Shown: positions 27,371-36,459 of the stretch, piece by piece
Numbering within the stretch: position 1 is the first letter of the stretch
How the letters are laid out: the number at the start of each line of letters is the position of its first letter
Assembly: GCF_000069185.1 (NCBI RefSeq)
Contig: NC_010397.1
Span: 2,666,001 to 2,730,000, forward strand
Source: Mycobacteroides abscessus ATCC 19977
GTDB lineage: Bacteria; Actinomycetota; Actinomycetes; Mycobacteriales; Mycobacteriaceae
Direction of reading: 5' to 3'
Length of the DNA stretch: 64,000 nt
Made by a program: the position numbers and the translations under genes
Notes under the pieces: model-generated
What the model was told of the DNA's origin: nothing
Databases searched by the model: none
Seen by the model: only the letters and a program-made list of their open reading frames with translations

Positions 27371-28672
27371 TCAGGATCGCAACCGGTCGACCTGATCCGT
27401 AATGCGGTCCAGTGTCCACAGTGCGCGTGCGCCCAGTGCGCTGAATTGCGGGTTGGGTGGGAAGACGTTGTGGTCGTACCAGACGGCCCGCAGGTCCTCA
27501 TGCATCTCATCGCCCGCCAGCCGGTCGGCCAATAGCGTGGCGAGGTAGGGCGCCTGGGTCATGCCATATCCGTTGCACCCGTTGGTATAGAGCACCCGCG
27601 AGCTGGATTGGCCGGCTACCGGGAGCAGCGTCGGCGACATTCCGATCCACCCGCCCCAGGTTTTTTGCGTTGCGACATCGCGCAAGGACGGGAACGCCTC
27701 GCGGAAGCCGCGCAACAAATCCTTGGCCACTGCCGGGTCGGTGGTCCGAGCACCCAGCGGGCCTTGCGGCGCCTGAACATTGCGGGTTCCGAACACGATG
27801 GTGTTGTGCGGAGTCTTCCGGAAATTCGACACTATGTTGTTGTTCGAGACGAAACCTGCCCCGTTTGTCCAGCCGGTGCTATCCAAACGCTCTGGATCAA
27901 TCGGCTCGGTCTCCAACAGCGAGACCCATAAGGGGGCAGCCAGACGCGGCGGCGCGAACGGCAAATCAGCCGAATAGCCGTTGGTGGCCAGTAGCACCCG
28001 ATCGGCACGCACCTTTCCACCCGGCACGGTGATGACAACCGCGGACCCGCTCGATTCCAGATCCTGTACCGGGGTCTGCTCGTAAACCCTTGCGCCCGAA
28101 GCCAGAAGCACCTTGCGCAAGCCAAGCGCATACTTGCCCGCATTACACAGGCCGCCATGCGGTTCATAAACTCCGCCCAGGAACGCGTGCGGCAACCCGA
28201 ACTCGCGCCCGTCCACATACTCGGCGTCAGCGCCCAAGGACCGCAGGACCTCGGCGGCTCGCTCAGCGTTCTTGGCCCGATGCCGTGTCGTGCTGGCCAT
28301 GCTGACCCAGCCGACGCGGTTGTAGTCGCACTCGATCTGGTGGCGTTCGATCAGATCCTCCGCGAACCTGAGCGCCGATTGGCCGAAGCGCATGACTCCG
28401 GGCAGCCGGCGCCGGTGCAACGCCGAGAGCATCCGCGGATCACCACTGAGCGCATCAGTGAGGTATCCACCGTTGCGAGAGCTTGCTCCCCAGCCGCATA
28501 TTCCGGCCTCGAGCACCACCACATCGACGCCACGCTCAGCTAGCCGAAGGCCGGCGGCCATACCACCCACGCCCGCGCCGATAACCGCGACATCACAACG
28601 AATCTCACCCTGCAGAGCAGCAGCCGTCACCTCCGGCCGATCCACCCACCCCGTATCAAACAGGTACTCCAT
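27371..28672 (-). CDS. FAD-dependent oxidoreductase, D-amino-acid-oxidase (PuuB-like) family
   Basis: A 433-residue flavoenzyme. The N-terminal dinucleotide fold reads DVAVIGAGVGGMAAGLRLAERGVDVVVLEA, followed by GWGASSRNGGYLT, the pattern of the DAO superfamily branch that includes gamma-glutamylputrescine oxidase. A second FAD contact appears as VLLATNGYSADLPF and the C-terminal GWIGMSPTLLPVAG. It should oxidise an amine or amino acid to imine with oxygen. The ATG at 28672 follows an AAAGGGA site; upstream in-frame starts lack support. It is next to a decayed SDR gene and a PucR-type regulator. Confidence 0.85.
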   Translation of the reverse strand: MEYLFDTGWVDRPEVTAAALQGEIRCDVAVIGAGVGGMAAGLRLAERGVDVVVLEAGICGWGASSRNGGYLTDALSGDPRMLSALHRRRLPGVMRFGQSALRFAEDLIERHQIECDYNRVGWVSMASTTRHRAKNAERAAEVLRSLGADAEYVDGREFGLPHAFLGGVYEPHGGLCNAGKYALGLRKVLLASGARVYEQTPVQDLESSGSAVVITVPGGKVRADRVLLATNGYSADLPFAPPRLAAPLWVSLLETEPIDPERLDSTGWTNGAGFVSNNNIVSNFRKTPHNTIVFGTRNVQAPQGPLGARTTDPAVAKDLLRGFREAFPSLRDVATQKTWGGWIGMSPTLLPVAGQSSSRVLYTNGCNGYGMTQAPYLATLLADRLAGDEMHEDLRAVWYDHNVFPPNPQFSALGARALWTLDRITDQVDRLRS

Positions 28673-28830
28673 ACCAGTCCCTTTCTGCGAAGTCTTCACG
28701 ACGAAGCCCCAACAGTAGGAACGAACAACCACCCCCGTCATCGTCCTCAGAACCATTCCAGCCAACAAAAAACAGTGTCGGCATCACAGTCGTCGCGCCA
28801 ACCGACCTTCGACAGGCCGTCCGCGGAGAT

Positions 28831-29283
28831 TCAGACCGGTGCACTGCCGCGATGAACAATCTCATCGGTCCAGGCGCCTGGTCGTTCCGCGTGCAACTGC
28901 CAATAATGCTCCGCCACCAGGTCCGGGTCTGAGTCTGTTCCCGGCACCATATGGCAGTCCACGGTGACAGTTGCGACGTGCACACCCGCGGGCACCAAAT
29001 CCGCCCGGAGGATTTCGGCGAGCGCGCGCAAACCTGCCTTTCCGAGGGACAGACTGGTCCAGCGCAAGTCCGGTTTAGGCATACCCCCGGTCAGGACGAC
29101 AGTTCCTGCACGGCGTGCACGCAGCGCAGGAAGGTCAAGCGATCGCCTCGAACAAGTGCATGCTGATCGGTGAACTCGCGGAGCGGAGCGGGATCTCGGC
29201 CCGGCTGCCCGGAAATGAGCACACATCTGGCGCAGCATCAGATTCGCCCAACGTCGCAAATCGATCGATTGACCGAGGCGCAC
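28831..29283 (-). pseudogene. Decayed short-chain dehydrogenase/reductase remnant
   Basis: The last ~90 codons of this frame read like the C-terminal half of an SDR protein: LPALRARRAGTVVLTGG, then SLSLGKAGLRALAEILRADL with the helix-alphaF lysine, PAGVHVATVTVD, and DPDLVAEHYWQLHAERPGAWTDEIV. The expected catalytic Tyr-x3-Lys is not intact and the Rossmann glycine motif is missing. Just upstream, similarity seems to move to another frame (MHLFEAIA followed by a stop), suggesting a frameshift and loss of the N-terminal half. It probably no longer makes an enzyme. Confidence 0.6.
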
Positions 29284-29322
29284 CGCGCCATCGGTGACCT
29301 GATGACTCGCATACCCAGATGA

Positions 29323-30537
29323 TCAGTTCTCACCCGTCGACGACAAGTCCGAGCGCGCAAAGCGTATGAGGACAACGAGGTCGGCCAAATCTCGTGGATT
29401 GTCGAGCGATTTTCCGGTGAGTTCCTGAATCTTGTTGAGCCTCTGGCGCACCGTGTTGACGTGCCGATCGAGCGCGAGTGCGGTGAGCCGTACCGACCCC
29501 TTGCACTCAAGCCAACGCTCGAACGTTTCCAAGAGGTGCTCGCGGGTAGCGTCCGGCAGCCGCAGGACTTCACGAAAACTCTGACTGCTGAGCAGCCGCA
29601 ACACCTCTGGCGACGCCGCAACAATCGTTGTGTCGGTTACGTTGTCGCCGAACACAATTACTTGCTCCCGTTCGGTCGTTGTCTCGGAAGCAAGTTGAGC
29701 CAGCCGCAATCCCTTCGGAATTTCAAGCGCGGACACCGGAACGCTGATACCCGTACCCGCAGCCTTCAGCCGGACCAGTGTCTCCTTCAATCGTATTGCA
29801 CCGCTGCGGCTTTGAACTGCAACGATTCCGGTCTGAGCTTCGGCGCCCAACCGCCACGCAGAATCGAAAGACTCCCGGCGTAGCAAGTTCTCGATGTTCG
29901 GCAGCGGCGCCTCGCCGAGTTTCGCGACGCGTATGACGGTCACGCAATAGAACGGAGCGGACGCGATCATCAACTCGTTGAGCCTGGCAAAGGTAGTGTC
30001 TGGATCGGGCATAGCGTCAGCCAGCAAGACATCCACCAGCACGGCGTTCCGCTCCGCGCGTCGCATCTTTCGGCTGGTCTCTACTTCCCGATACGCCTCG
30101 ACGATCGCATCGTCGATCTCGTTCATCAGCTCCCAGTGCGCGGCGGTGATGTCAACGGCGATCTCCACCGATATCGATCGGCTTCTTAAGCTGACGAACA
30201 AGTGACGCCAATCCGAGTCGAACACCATTCGCCGCAGTGTCTGTGCGTCGGCAAGCGCAACCTGAGCCTCGCAGCAGCGCGCTCCGAGGCGCCGGGCCAG
30301 CGCCAGGTCCGGTGGGCGATCTTCCCGCAAGGAGGCAACTGCGTCGGCATTGATCCGCTCGATCCAGTCCAAGACCTCCGAAAGCGGCATTCCGCCCGGT
30401 TTTTCGGAGAATCCGGCGATCAAATTCGCTGCCCGCTCGGCGATATCAACAACACGCTGGAGCTGCCCGTCCGAGACAATATCGGCCAGCAGAGTTCTGG
30501 CATCGACCGACATCTCATTCGCACTGTCGTGTGCCAT
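29323..30537 (-). CDS. PucR/CdaR-family transcriptional regulator
   Basis: A 404-residue regulator. The C-terminal HTH is the PucR type: SVRLTALALDRHVNTVRQRLNKIQELTGKSLDNPRDLADL. The middle part (about residues 165-300) matches the GGDEF-like sensory region of this family, and the N-terminal ~150 residues are helical with no PAS signature. PucR proteins often activate degradation genes in response to purine, amine or amino acid metabolites. It is divergent from a Baeyer-Villiger monooxygenase-esterase pair and heads toward the DAO-type gene, so either may be its target. Confidence 0.86.
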   Translation of the reverse strand: MAHDSANEMSVDARTLLADIVSDGQLQRVVDIAERAANLIAGFSEKPGGMPLSEVLDWIERINADAVASLREDRPPDLALARRLGARCCEAQVALADAQTLRRMVFDSDWRHLFVSLRSRSISVEIAVDITAAHWELMNEIDDAIVEAYREVETSRKMRRAERNAVLVDVLLADAMPDPDTTFARLNELMIASAPFYCVTVIRVAKLGEAPLPNIENLLRRESFDSAWRLGAEAQTGIVAVQSRSGAIRLKETLVRLKAAGTGISVPVSALEIPKGLRLAQLASETTTEREQVIVFGDNVTDTTIVAASPEVLRLLSSQSFREVLRLPDATREHLLETFERWLECKGSVRLTALALDRHVNTVRQRLNKIQELTGKSLDNPRDLADLVVLIRFARSDLSSTGEN

Positions 30538-30698
30538 CCGACCATGCTATCCCCGCCTGGTCACAGAGCCGACGAGGTGCGATTCACACCACCGCGGGAC
30601 GCAGAACGTTGCATTTCGCCGTGGTGCGCGTCACATCCTTCCTGGCATTCTTGGGCTCATCGCGACACGCCGATGTCGGCGCAGGAAGGAAACGAAAG

Positions 30699-32270
30699 AT
30701 GACCACCTCAGCACCTCGCCCCGACTACTACGACGTGGTGATCATCGGCGCCGGTATCTCGGGAATCGGCGCCGCCGCCTACCTCACTCGCGAATTCCCG
30801 AAGAAGAAGGTGGTGCTGTTGGAGGGGCGCGGCGCCCTAGGTGGCACCTGGGATCTATTCCGGTACCCCGGCATTCGGTCGGACTCAGATCTGCACACGT
30901 TCGCGTACGAGTTCAAGAGTTGGCGCCACAAGAACGCGATCGCCGACGCGCCGCTCATCCTGGACTATCTCAAGGAGACCGTCGATGAGTACGGCCTGGC
31001 CGACATCATCAAATACCGGCACAACGTCATTGCCGCCGCATGGTCGAGCGATGACGCGGAATGGGTTCTGACGGTCGATGTCACCGATCCCGACGGATCG
31101 GTGCGCAGCGAGGTGATCAAGGCGGGGTGGGTCTATGCGGGTACTGGCTATTACCGCTACGACAAGGCCTATACCCCGGAGTTCGAGGGCAGGGAAGAAT
31201 TCGAGGGCGACATCATCCACCCCCAGTTCTGGCCCGAGGGCTACGACCATTCCGGCAAGAACATAGTCGTGATCGGAAGCGGCGCAACGGCAATCACGCT
31301 CATCCCGTCGATGCTCAAGGGTGACGACGCTGCTGAACATGTCACCATGCTGCAGCGGACACCTACGTACATCATGTCGATGCCACGCACTGACGCCCTC
31401 AGCCTCAAGCTCACCCGACTCCTCGGAGAGCGGCGCGGCTATTTAGCGACCCGGTGGAAGAACGTGTTGCTCGATTGGGTGGTCGTCGAGCTGATGACCA
31501 GATTCCCGAAGGCCGCGCGGCGCCTTATCCGCCACCTCAACACGAAGGAACTGCCGGCAGGATTCGATGTAGACCGCCACTTCAATCCTCCCTACGACCC
31601 CTGGGACCAGCGTCTTTGCCTGGCACCCGATGGCGATTTCTTCACCTCGATCCGTGAGGGCCGGGCATCGGTCGTCACCGACCGCATCCGCCGGTTCACC
31701 AAGAACGGAATCGAGCTCGAATCCGGCGAGGAGCTGCCTGCCGATGTCATCGTCACGGCAACCGGGCTGAACATGCGTCTCTTCGGCGGCGTCGACCTCA
31801 CTGTCGACGGGCGCCCGATCGACCTGTCCAGCAGTGTGGTGTATCGAGGGCTGCTGCTGTCCGGCCTGCCGAACTGGATGATGGCCATTGGTTACACCAA
31901 ATCGTCGTGGACTCTGAAGATATCGCTGCTCGGTAAGAGCCTCATCGAGCTCCTGCACCACATGGACACCCATGGTTACGACACTGTTGCTCCGTACGCG
32001 GCCGAGGGCGTCGGCACTCGGTCGATTCTCGACCTCGACGCCGGATACATGCAGCGCTCCAAGCACTCCCTACCGCGCCAGGGCGACGCCATGCCATGGC
32101 AGATGCGGAACGTGTTCCTGGAGGATCGAAAGATGTACCGGGGATCGATCATCGACGACAATCTCCACTTCAGTTCGCGGTTGGAGCGCGAACTGAAGGA
32201 CAGCGGCAGCAACAGTCCTGATCGTCGCACCCAGATCAGCCGAGCATCTTCCGGAGGCGCGACGTCATGA
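30699..32270 (+). CDS. Baeyer-Villiger flavin monooxygenase (EthA/MymA-like)
   Basis: A 523-residue flavoprotein. The FAD motif is VVIIGAGISGIGAA, the NADPH motif is VVIGSGATAITL, and between them is the exact Baeyer-Villiger fingerprint FxGxxxHxxxW (FEGDIIHPQFW). GGTWDLFRYPGIRSDSDL and ATGLNMRLFGGVDL are close to mycobacterial EthA. Such enzymes insert oxygen next to a ketone to make an ester or lactone, and EthA-type members also activate thioamide drugs. The start at 30699 has a purine-rich AGGAAGG site. The stop overlaps the esterase gene (ATGA), so product and next enzyme are made together. Confidence 0.92.
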   Translation: MTTSAPRPDYYDVVIIGAGISGIGAAAYLTREFPKKKVVLLEGRGALGGTWDLFRYPGIRSDSDLHTFAYEFKSWRHKNAIADAPLILDYLKETVDEYGLADIIKYRHNVIAAAWSSDDAEWVLTVDVTDPDGSVRSEVIKAGWVYAGTGYYRYDKAYTPEFEGREEFEGDIIHPQFWPEGYDHSGKNIVVIGSGATAITLIPSMLKGDDAAEHVTMLQRTPTYIMSMPRTDALSLKLTRLLGERRGYLATRWKNVLLDWVVVELMTRFPKAARRLIRHLNTKELPAGFDVDRHFNPPYDPWDQRLCLAPDGDFFTSIREGRASVVTDRIRRFTKNGIELESGEELPADVIVTATGLNMRLFGGVDLTVDGRPIDLSSSVVYRGLLLSGLPNWMMAIGYTKSSWTLKISLLGKSLIELLHHMDTHGYDTVAPYAAEGVGTRSILDLDAGYMQRSKHSLPRQGDAMPWQMRNVFLEDRKMYRGSIIDDNLHFSSRLERELKDSGSNSPDRRTQISRASSGGATS

Positions 32271-33316
32271 CGAGCATCACTGCGGAGGCACCGCCACGCC
32301 TGACCGTCTCCGAACTGATCCAGCGCGCCGCGTTCACAACACTGGACCGAATTCCGAAAGTTGTTCTTCGCCAGCTTATCCCACCGGTAGTCAACGCGGA
32401 TGGCGATGTCATGGCACCGGAGATCGCATTGCTCATGCGATTCGCCGCCGCAGCACCTGACTTCAGCGACTGTGGCGTCGCCGAAGCGAGGGCCATCATC
32501 GAAACCGACTCCAGAGTGTTCGCGGACACCTCCGAGACCGCTGACGCAGACTCCGGCATCGTGCTCCCCAGCGGCATCCGAGCCAGCCTCTACCGCCCAA
32601 AGACACAGTCGAACGGGTTGGTGCTGTTCCTGCACGGTGGAGGTTTCGTCCTCGGCAGCCGCACGGCATACGACTCCCCCGCCCGGCTCATCGCGGCCCA
32701 CGCCGGCGTCAACGTCCTGTCGATCGAGTATCGACTAGCCCCCGAGGCCCCCTTCCCCGCCGCGCTCGAGGATGCCTCGGAAGCATGGCGATTCGCAGTC
32801 GGCCACAGCTCCGACTGGGGCATCGACCCGGCCCGTATCGTGCTGCTCGGCGACAGTGCCGGCGCAAACCTGTGCGCAGTGCTCTCGAACCAACTCCGCG
32901 ATGAGGAGATCCGGCCCAGAATGCAGGTATTGATGTACCCCGTCGTCGATGCCGTAGGTGAGTACCGTTCACGCGAGGAGTTCGCCGACAACCCGGCACT
33001 CTCGGCCAAGCAGATCGAATGGCTGTCCGCACTGTATGTGCCCGACGCGAGCGACCGATCCGACCCGCGCGTGTCACCGATGCTTGCCGACGATCTGTCC
33101 GGGGCGCCGGCGACGCTCATCACCGTCGCCGGTTTCGACCCGCTGCGCGACGAGGCAATCGCCTACGCCAAGCGGCTCAAGGATTCCGGGGTATCCACGC
33201 GACTGCTACGCGAAGGCAGCCTCGTACACGGCTACATCTCCATGACACAGATCAGCCAGGCCGCACGCAATGCCGTCCAACGTGTCGCCGCCGCCATCAA
33301 CCACGCAGTGCGCTAA
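32267..33316 (+). CDS. Alpha/beta hydrolase of the hormone-sensitive lipase family
   Basis: A 349-residue esterase. The oxyanion motif HGGGF (about residue 125), the nucleophile motif GDSAGANL, a catalytic-Asp segment FDPLRDEA and the catalytic His in GSLVHGYI place it in the HSL (family IV) group with mycobacterial Lip proteins. It overlaps the upstream Baeyer-Villiger monooxygenase gene, so it probably hydrolyses the ester that enzyme makes. The pair resembles mymA-lipR in gene arrangement. Confidence 0.9.
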   Translation: MTSITAEAPPRLTVSELIQRAAFTTLDRIPKVVLRQLIPPVVNADGDVMAPEIALLMRFAAAAPDFSDCGVAEARAIIETDSRVFADTSETADADSGIVLPSGIRASLYRPKTQSNGLVLFLHGGGFVLGSRTAYDSPARLIAAHAGVNVLSIEYRLAPEAPFPAALEDASEAWRFAVGHSSDWGIDPARIVLLGDSAGANLCAVLSNQLRDEEIRPRMQVLMYPVVDAVGEYRSREEFADNPALSAKQIEWLSALYVPDASDRSDPRVSPMLADDLSGAPATLITVAGFDPLRDEAIAYAKRLKDSGVSTRLLREGSLVHGYISMTQISQAARNAVQRVAAAINHAVR

Positions 33317-33358
33317 CGGTTACCGGCCCCGCCCACACCTATATCGAAAGTCTGAGCT

Positions 33359-34066
33359 TTGATCGTGTCCACAAACCGGCGAGCACTGCTTCTAGGCGGG
33401 CTTGCGTTCACGGCCGTCGCCGCGTGCTCACGCATTGCTCCAGCGCCGGCAACTCACTCCCCCATCACCGAACACGGCGACCCGCTCGAAATACTGAAGG
33501 CAGGCAATGCCCGCTTCGTCAGCGGACAGATGTCCCATCCCCATCAATCGCCGCAACGGCGAGCCGAGCTGGCGACCGCTCAGGATCCTTTCGCAATAGT
33601 GTTCAGCTGCATTGATTCTCGGGTTCCGCCGGAGATCGTGTTCGACCAGGGTCTAGGCGATCTATTCGTAATACGCACCGGTGCACAGAATTACGATGCC
33701 CTAATAGCCGGCAGCGTTGAGTACGGCGCGGTCATGGACCACACGCCGCTCATGGTTATTCTGGGCCACCAGCGCTGCGGCGCAGTGACTGCGGCAGTGA
33801 AATCGCTGGAGCAGAGCACACCCGCGCCTGCTCACCTCGCCGATGTAGTCGAAGCGCTCAAACCGGCCTACCTACAAGCCAAACAGGCAAAGCGGGAATC
33901 CCGTGACGAATTGATCGAGGCGACCATTCGCGCCCAAATCCGGATAACGGTCAGTGAGGCGCACGCCGACCCGCCCTTGGCCTCGAACGTCAAGAACAAC
34001 GAGCTACGAATAGTCGGCGCGTACTACACACTCGACACCGGCATCGTGACCTGGCTAAACAACTAG
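33359..34066 (+). CDS. Beta-class carbonic anhydrase with export signal
   Basis: A 235-residue zinc enzyme that interconverts carbon dioxide and bicarbonate. The zinc ligands are in FSCIDSRVPPE (Cys, with the Asp-Arg dyad) and LGHQRCGAV (His and Cys), as in beta carbonic anhydrases. The N terminus carries a twin arginine (TNRRALLLGG), a hydrophobic stretch and a possible lipobox VAAC near residue 23, indicating export by Tat and perhaps lipid anchoring. A TTG at 33359 or GTG at 33365 begins it; the latter costs two residues. It lies 42 bases after the esterase gene on the same strand. Confidence 0.87.
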   Translation: MIVSTNRRALLLGGLAFTAVAACSRIAPAPATHSPITEHGDPLEILKAGNARFVSGQMSHPHQSPQRRAELATAQDPFAIVFSCIDSRVPPEIVFDQGLGDLFVIRTGAQNYDALIAGSVEYGAVMDHTPLMVILGHQRCGAVTAAVKSLEQSTPAPAHLADVVEALKPAYLQAKQAKRESRDELIEATIRAQIRITVSEAHADPPLASNVKNNELRIVGAYYTLDTGIVTWLNN

Positions 34067-34158
34067 TCAGCTCAGTGGAGCCAAGGCAGAACCACAACCG
34101 ACTCCGCCCAATATGGTTTGGCCTAGCGAGGACATAGATCGAGAAGCGTGGCCACCCA

Positions 34159-35406
34159 TCACCGACCCGCGCGCACACGCAGCAGGGTCAGGGCGGCCGC
34201 CACCTCGATCGGGTTGCGTGCGAAGGGTTTCGGGAGGAGTTCGTCGACGCGAGCGAGGCGCCGATCAATGGTGTTGCGGTGGGTGTACAGCCGCTCTGCC
34301 GTGCTCGTCCGGTTGAGAGCCTCTTCCACGTAGGTGAGTACCGTCTGGTGCAGCACCGGGCTAGCGGACTGGAATTCACCGAGTACATCCGTGACGAATT
34401 GGTCTGCCGACGCAGGGTCGGCGGACAGCAGGTCCATCAGGTGGACGTCCTCATAGCGCACGACGGAGAGCGGAGAGCCCAGGCGGGCCAAAAGCCGTTG
34501 CGCGGCAGCCGCATCCATGTGGGTTCGGCGGAATCCCGCCATCCCGGTCGCGGCGCGGCCGAGCGCTACCCGCACACCTGACCGTCGCCCCAGACTGTCC
34601 ATGAGAACAGCGACCGTGGGTGTCGTCTTCGCGGGTATCCACAGCCACAACGCCACCGTGCCGGCGACCACCGTCAGACGGCGGTCGGCCCCGCACGCTC
34701 TCATCACCTGTTCGCTGGCGCGCTCAAGCGCGGCGATCTCCTTCTCGGAGTCGACCCAGACCACCGCGCCGATATGTGAACCGGTCAGCGCGTAACCGAG
34801 CTGTGCTTCGGCCCGGGCGGGCGCAATGTCGGCGCCCTGGAGCAGGAGTTCGACCGTGGCGTAGCGCTGCAACTGCGAGCCGCCGGCGAGCTCCTCGCGC
34901 ACTCGCCGCACATGTTCTGCCAGCTCGGCGATCGAGTCGTCGACGAATGTGGTGAGCGAATTGCTGGTGACCTCGATCAGCTCACAGAGTTGTTCCTTGT
35001 CATCGGTCACCTGAAAGCAGGCTGCTAACCACCACTTCCAACCCACCCGCTGAACCGCGCGCCATGACTGGATGTCGTCGGTCGTGAGACCGCGCAGGAC
35101 GACGTCACGCGCATAGGTACGCATCGCGCTGCCCGTTGCGGGCCTGACCCGGTGACCGGGTTCGGAGATATTGGATGTCAGCCAATGCTTGAGGTTGGAG
35201 ACCGTCAGACGTGCGTCGACCTCTGCGATCACCGGATCGTCGGCGATCGTCCGGTATCGCGGGTCTTCGAGGGATGCTGCCGTGAGATCGCCGGCGACTT
35301 CCCCGGACCTCGCCAACATCTTCTCGGCCAGTTCGCGGATCAACCGGCGGACCGGCTCGGATGCATCTGGCCACAACTGATCCGGCGTCATGCTCTGAGT
35401 GTGCAC
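34159..35406 (-). CDS. PucR-family transcriptional regulator
   Basis: A 415-residue regulator of the PucR type. The C-terminal HTH reads LYTHRNTIDRRLARVDELLPKPF after a VEEALNRTSTAERL segment; the central region has the GGDEF-like fold expected of the family (AQLGYALTGSHIGAVVWVDSE). The GTG at 35406 follows a GAGGGGAG site; a TTG at 35427 and an ATG at 35391 are alternatives. It diverges from an unknown membrane protein gene and sits about 1.8 kb from a flavin amine oxidase gene; these are its likely targets by position. Confidence 0.86.
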   Translation of the reverse strand: MHTQSMTPDQLWPDASEPVRRLIRELAEKMLARSGEVAGDLTAASLEDPRYRTIADDPVIAEVDARLTVSNLKHWLTSNISEPGHRVRPATGSAMRTYARDVVLRGLTTDDIQSWRAVQRVGWKWWLAACFQVTDDKEQLCELIEVTSNSLTTFVDDSIAELAEHVRRVREELAGGSQLQRYATVELLLQGADIAPARAEAQLGYALTGSHIGAVVWVDSEKEIAALERASEQVMRACGADRRLTVVAGTVALWLWIPAKTTPTVAVLMDSLGRRSGVRVALGRAATGMAGFRRTHMDAAAAQRLLARLGSPLSVVRYEDVHLMDLLSADPASADQFVTDVLGEFQSASPVLHQTVLTYVEEALNRTSTAERLYTHRNTIDRRLARVDELLPKPFARNPIEVAAALTLLRVRAGR

Positions 35407-35748
35407 GCGCTCGCTCCCCTCGTTCAAGGCGTTCCCACAGATGCCTGCGGGGATTGCTTGAATCCGCCGTGAGGCATCTCAGCTAGCACGGGCATGTGAT
35501 CACCTCATGCCTTTGTCGGCCTTTCATACCCTTGGCCTCAACCGACCGCGAACCCCCGGTACGGCAGCAGGCTGGATGTGTGCATGCTGCACCTAATCCG
35601 GCCAAAAGTAGGTGCGCAGTGCAGCTGTGACTCGGGTCACCAGGCGACGACAGTAATCCACCATGGCGAGACAACGCGCGCCTGCAGGCTGGCGCGCCCA
35701 GCTCACACCGTTGTCTCCGTCGCCTGAACTCGAAAGGAATTCTGCAAT
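35407..35748. other. Intergenic region between the PucR gene and the polytopic membrane protein gene
   Basis: This 342-base divergent gap contains no gene I can support. Short frames in it have no ribosome site or protein-like composition. It holds an inverted repeat (35589-35615) and, near its right end, the AAAGGA ribosome site of the next gene. Confidence 0.5.
35589..35615. promoter_or_regulatory. Inverted repeat GCACCTA/TAGGTGC, candidate PucR operator
   Basis: Perfect 7-bp arms GCACCTA and TAGGTGC are separated by 13 bases in the divergent gap upstream of both the PucR gene and the unknown membrane protein. A related TGCACC motif recurs at 36908-36922 ahead of the amine oxidase gene. 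Operator role is inference. Confidence 0.35.
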
Positions 35749-36459
35749 ATGAGGGATATCGCCCTCCTGATATCCGCTGTCTGGCTGATTGTCATCGGAT
35801 ACTGGTTCGGATGGAAGTTTCTCCGCACCTATAGGAACTACCTTCTCGGCCTTGAATGGTTGGTCGTCGGGGTGTCCGCTAGTAACTTCCTCATCGGAGC
35901 GCTGCTTGGTGTCGAGAAGGGCGGAATCGCCTACGCCATCTCATTTTTCCTCGATGCGTTCTCGCGATCAGTCGGCTTCACGATCATTCTCGTCATGGGC
36001 ATGATGGCCGTCACTCACCGGTACAAGCCGACTGTTCGCACCGAGATCAGCGTATTCGTGCTGGCGATCGCGGCTGCGCTCTACCTTCGCAAGTTCCACG
36101 ACAACGGCTTCCATGTCGTTCCGGCAACCTTCTACGTCGTTGTCAACCTGCTGACCGCGCTGTTCCTGGCGTACGTCGCCAAAAGGCTCTGGGATTCCGG
36201 CGCCCGTAGACTCGCCGCCTGGACCGGCTCGGCTACAGCCGCGGGGTCTATCGTCGCGCTCACCTACGACTTTTTCCCTCTGCCCTTCGACGACCAGAAT
36301 CGCACGATCTTCTACACCGCCGCACTGGCCACGTGGGGAGTTCAAGGGCTTGTCTACTTTCGCGCATACCGTGCACTGCACGCTCATAACGTGGCTACGG
36401 CTACGTACTCAGAGCACAGCCAGAGCCGGCAAGGAGATGCCCGACTCAATTGCGGCTGA
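35749..36459 (+). CDS. Polytopic membrane protein of unknown function
   Basis: A 236-residue protein with about seven predicted transmembrane helices, for example residues 4-22 (IALLISAVWLIVIGYWFGW), 34-53, 76-90, 100-113, 122-143, 158-177 and 190-207. The loops are short and carry Arg/Lys, and the C-terminal ~30 residues are polar. I do not recognise the family; it does not look like a standard permease of amines or amino acids. A GAAAGGA site precedes the ATG. It lies between a divergent PucR regulator and the amine oxidase gene, so a role in sensing or moving the same compound is possible but unproven. Confidence 0.75.
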   Translation: MRDIALLISAVWLIVIGYWFGWKFLRTYRNYLLGLEWLVVGVSASNFLIGALLGVEKGGIAYAISFFLDAFSRSVGFTIILVMGMMAVTHRYKPTVRTEISVFVLAIAAALYLRKFHDNGFHVVPATFYVVVNLLTALFLAYVAKRLWDSGARRLAAWTGSATAAGSIVALTYDFFPLPFDDQNRTIFYTAALATWGVQGLVYFRAYRALHAHNVATATYSEHSQSRQGDARLNCG

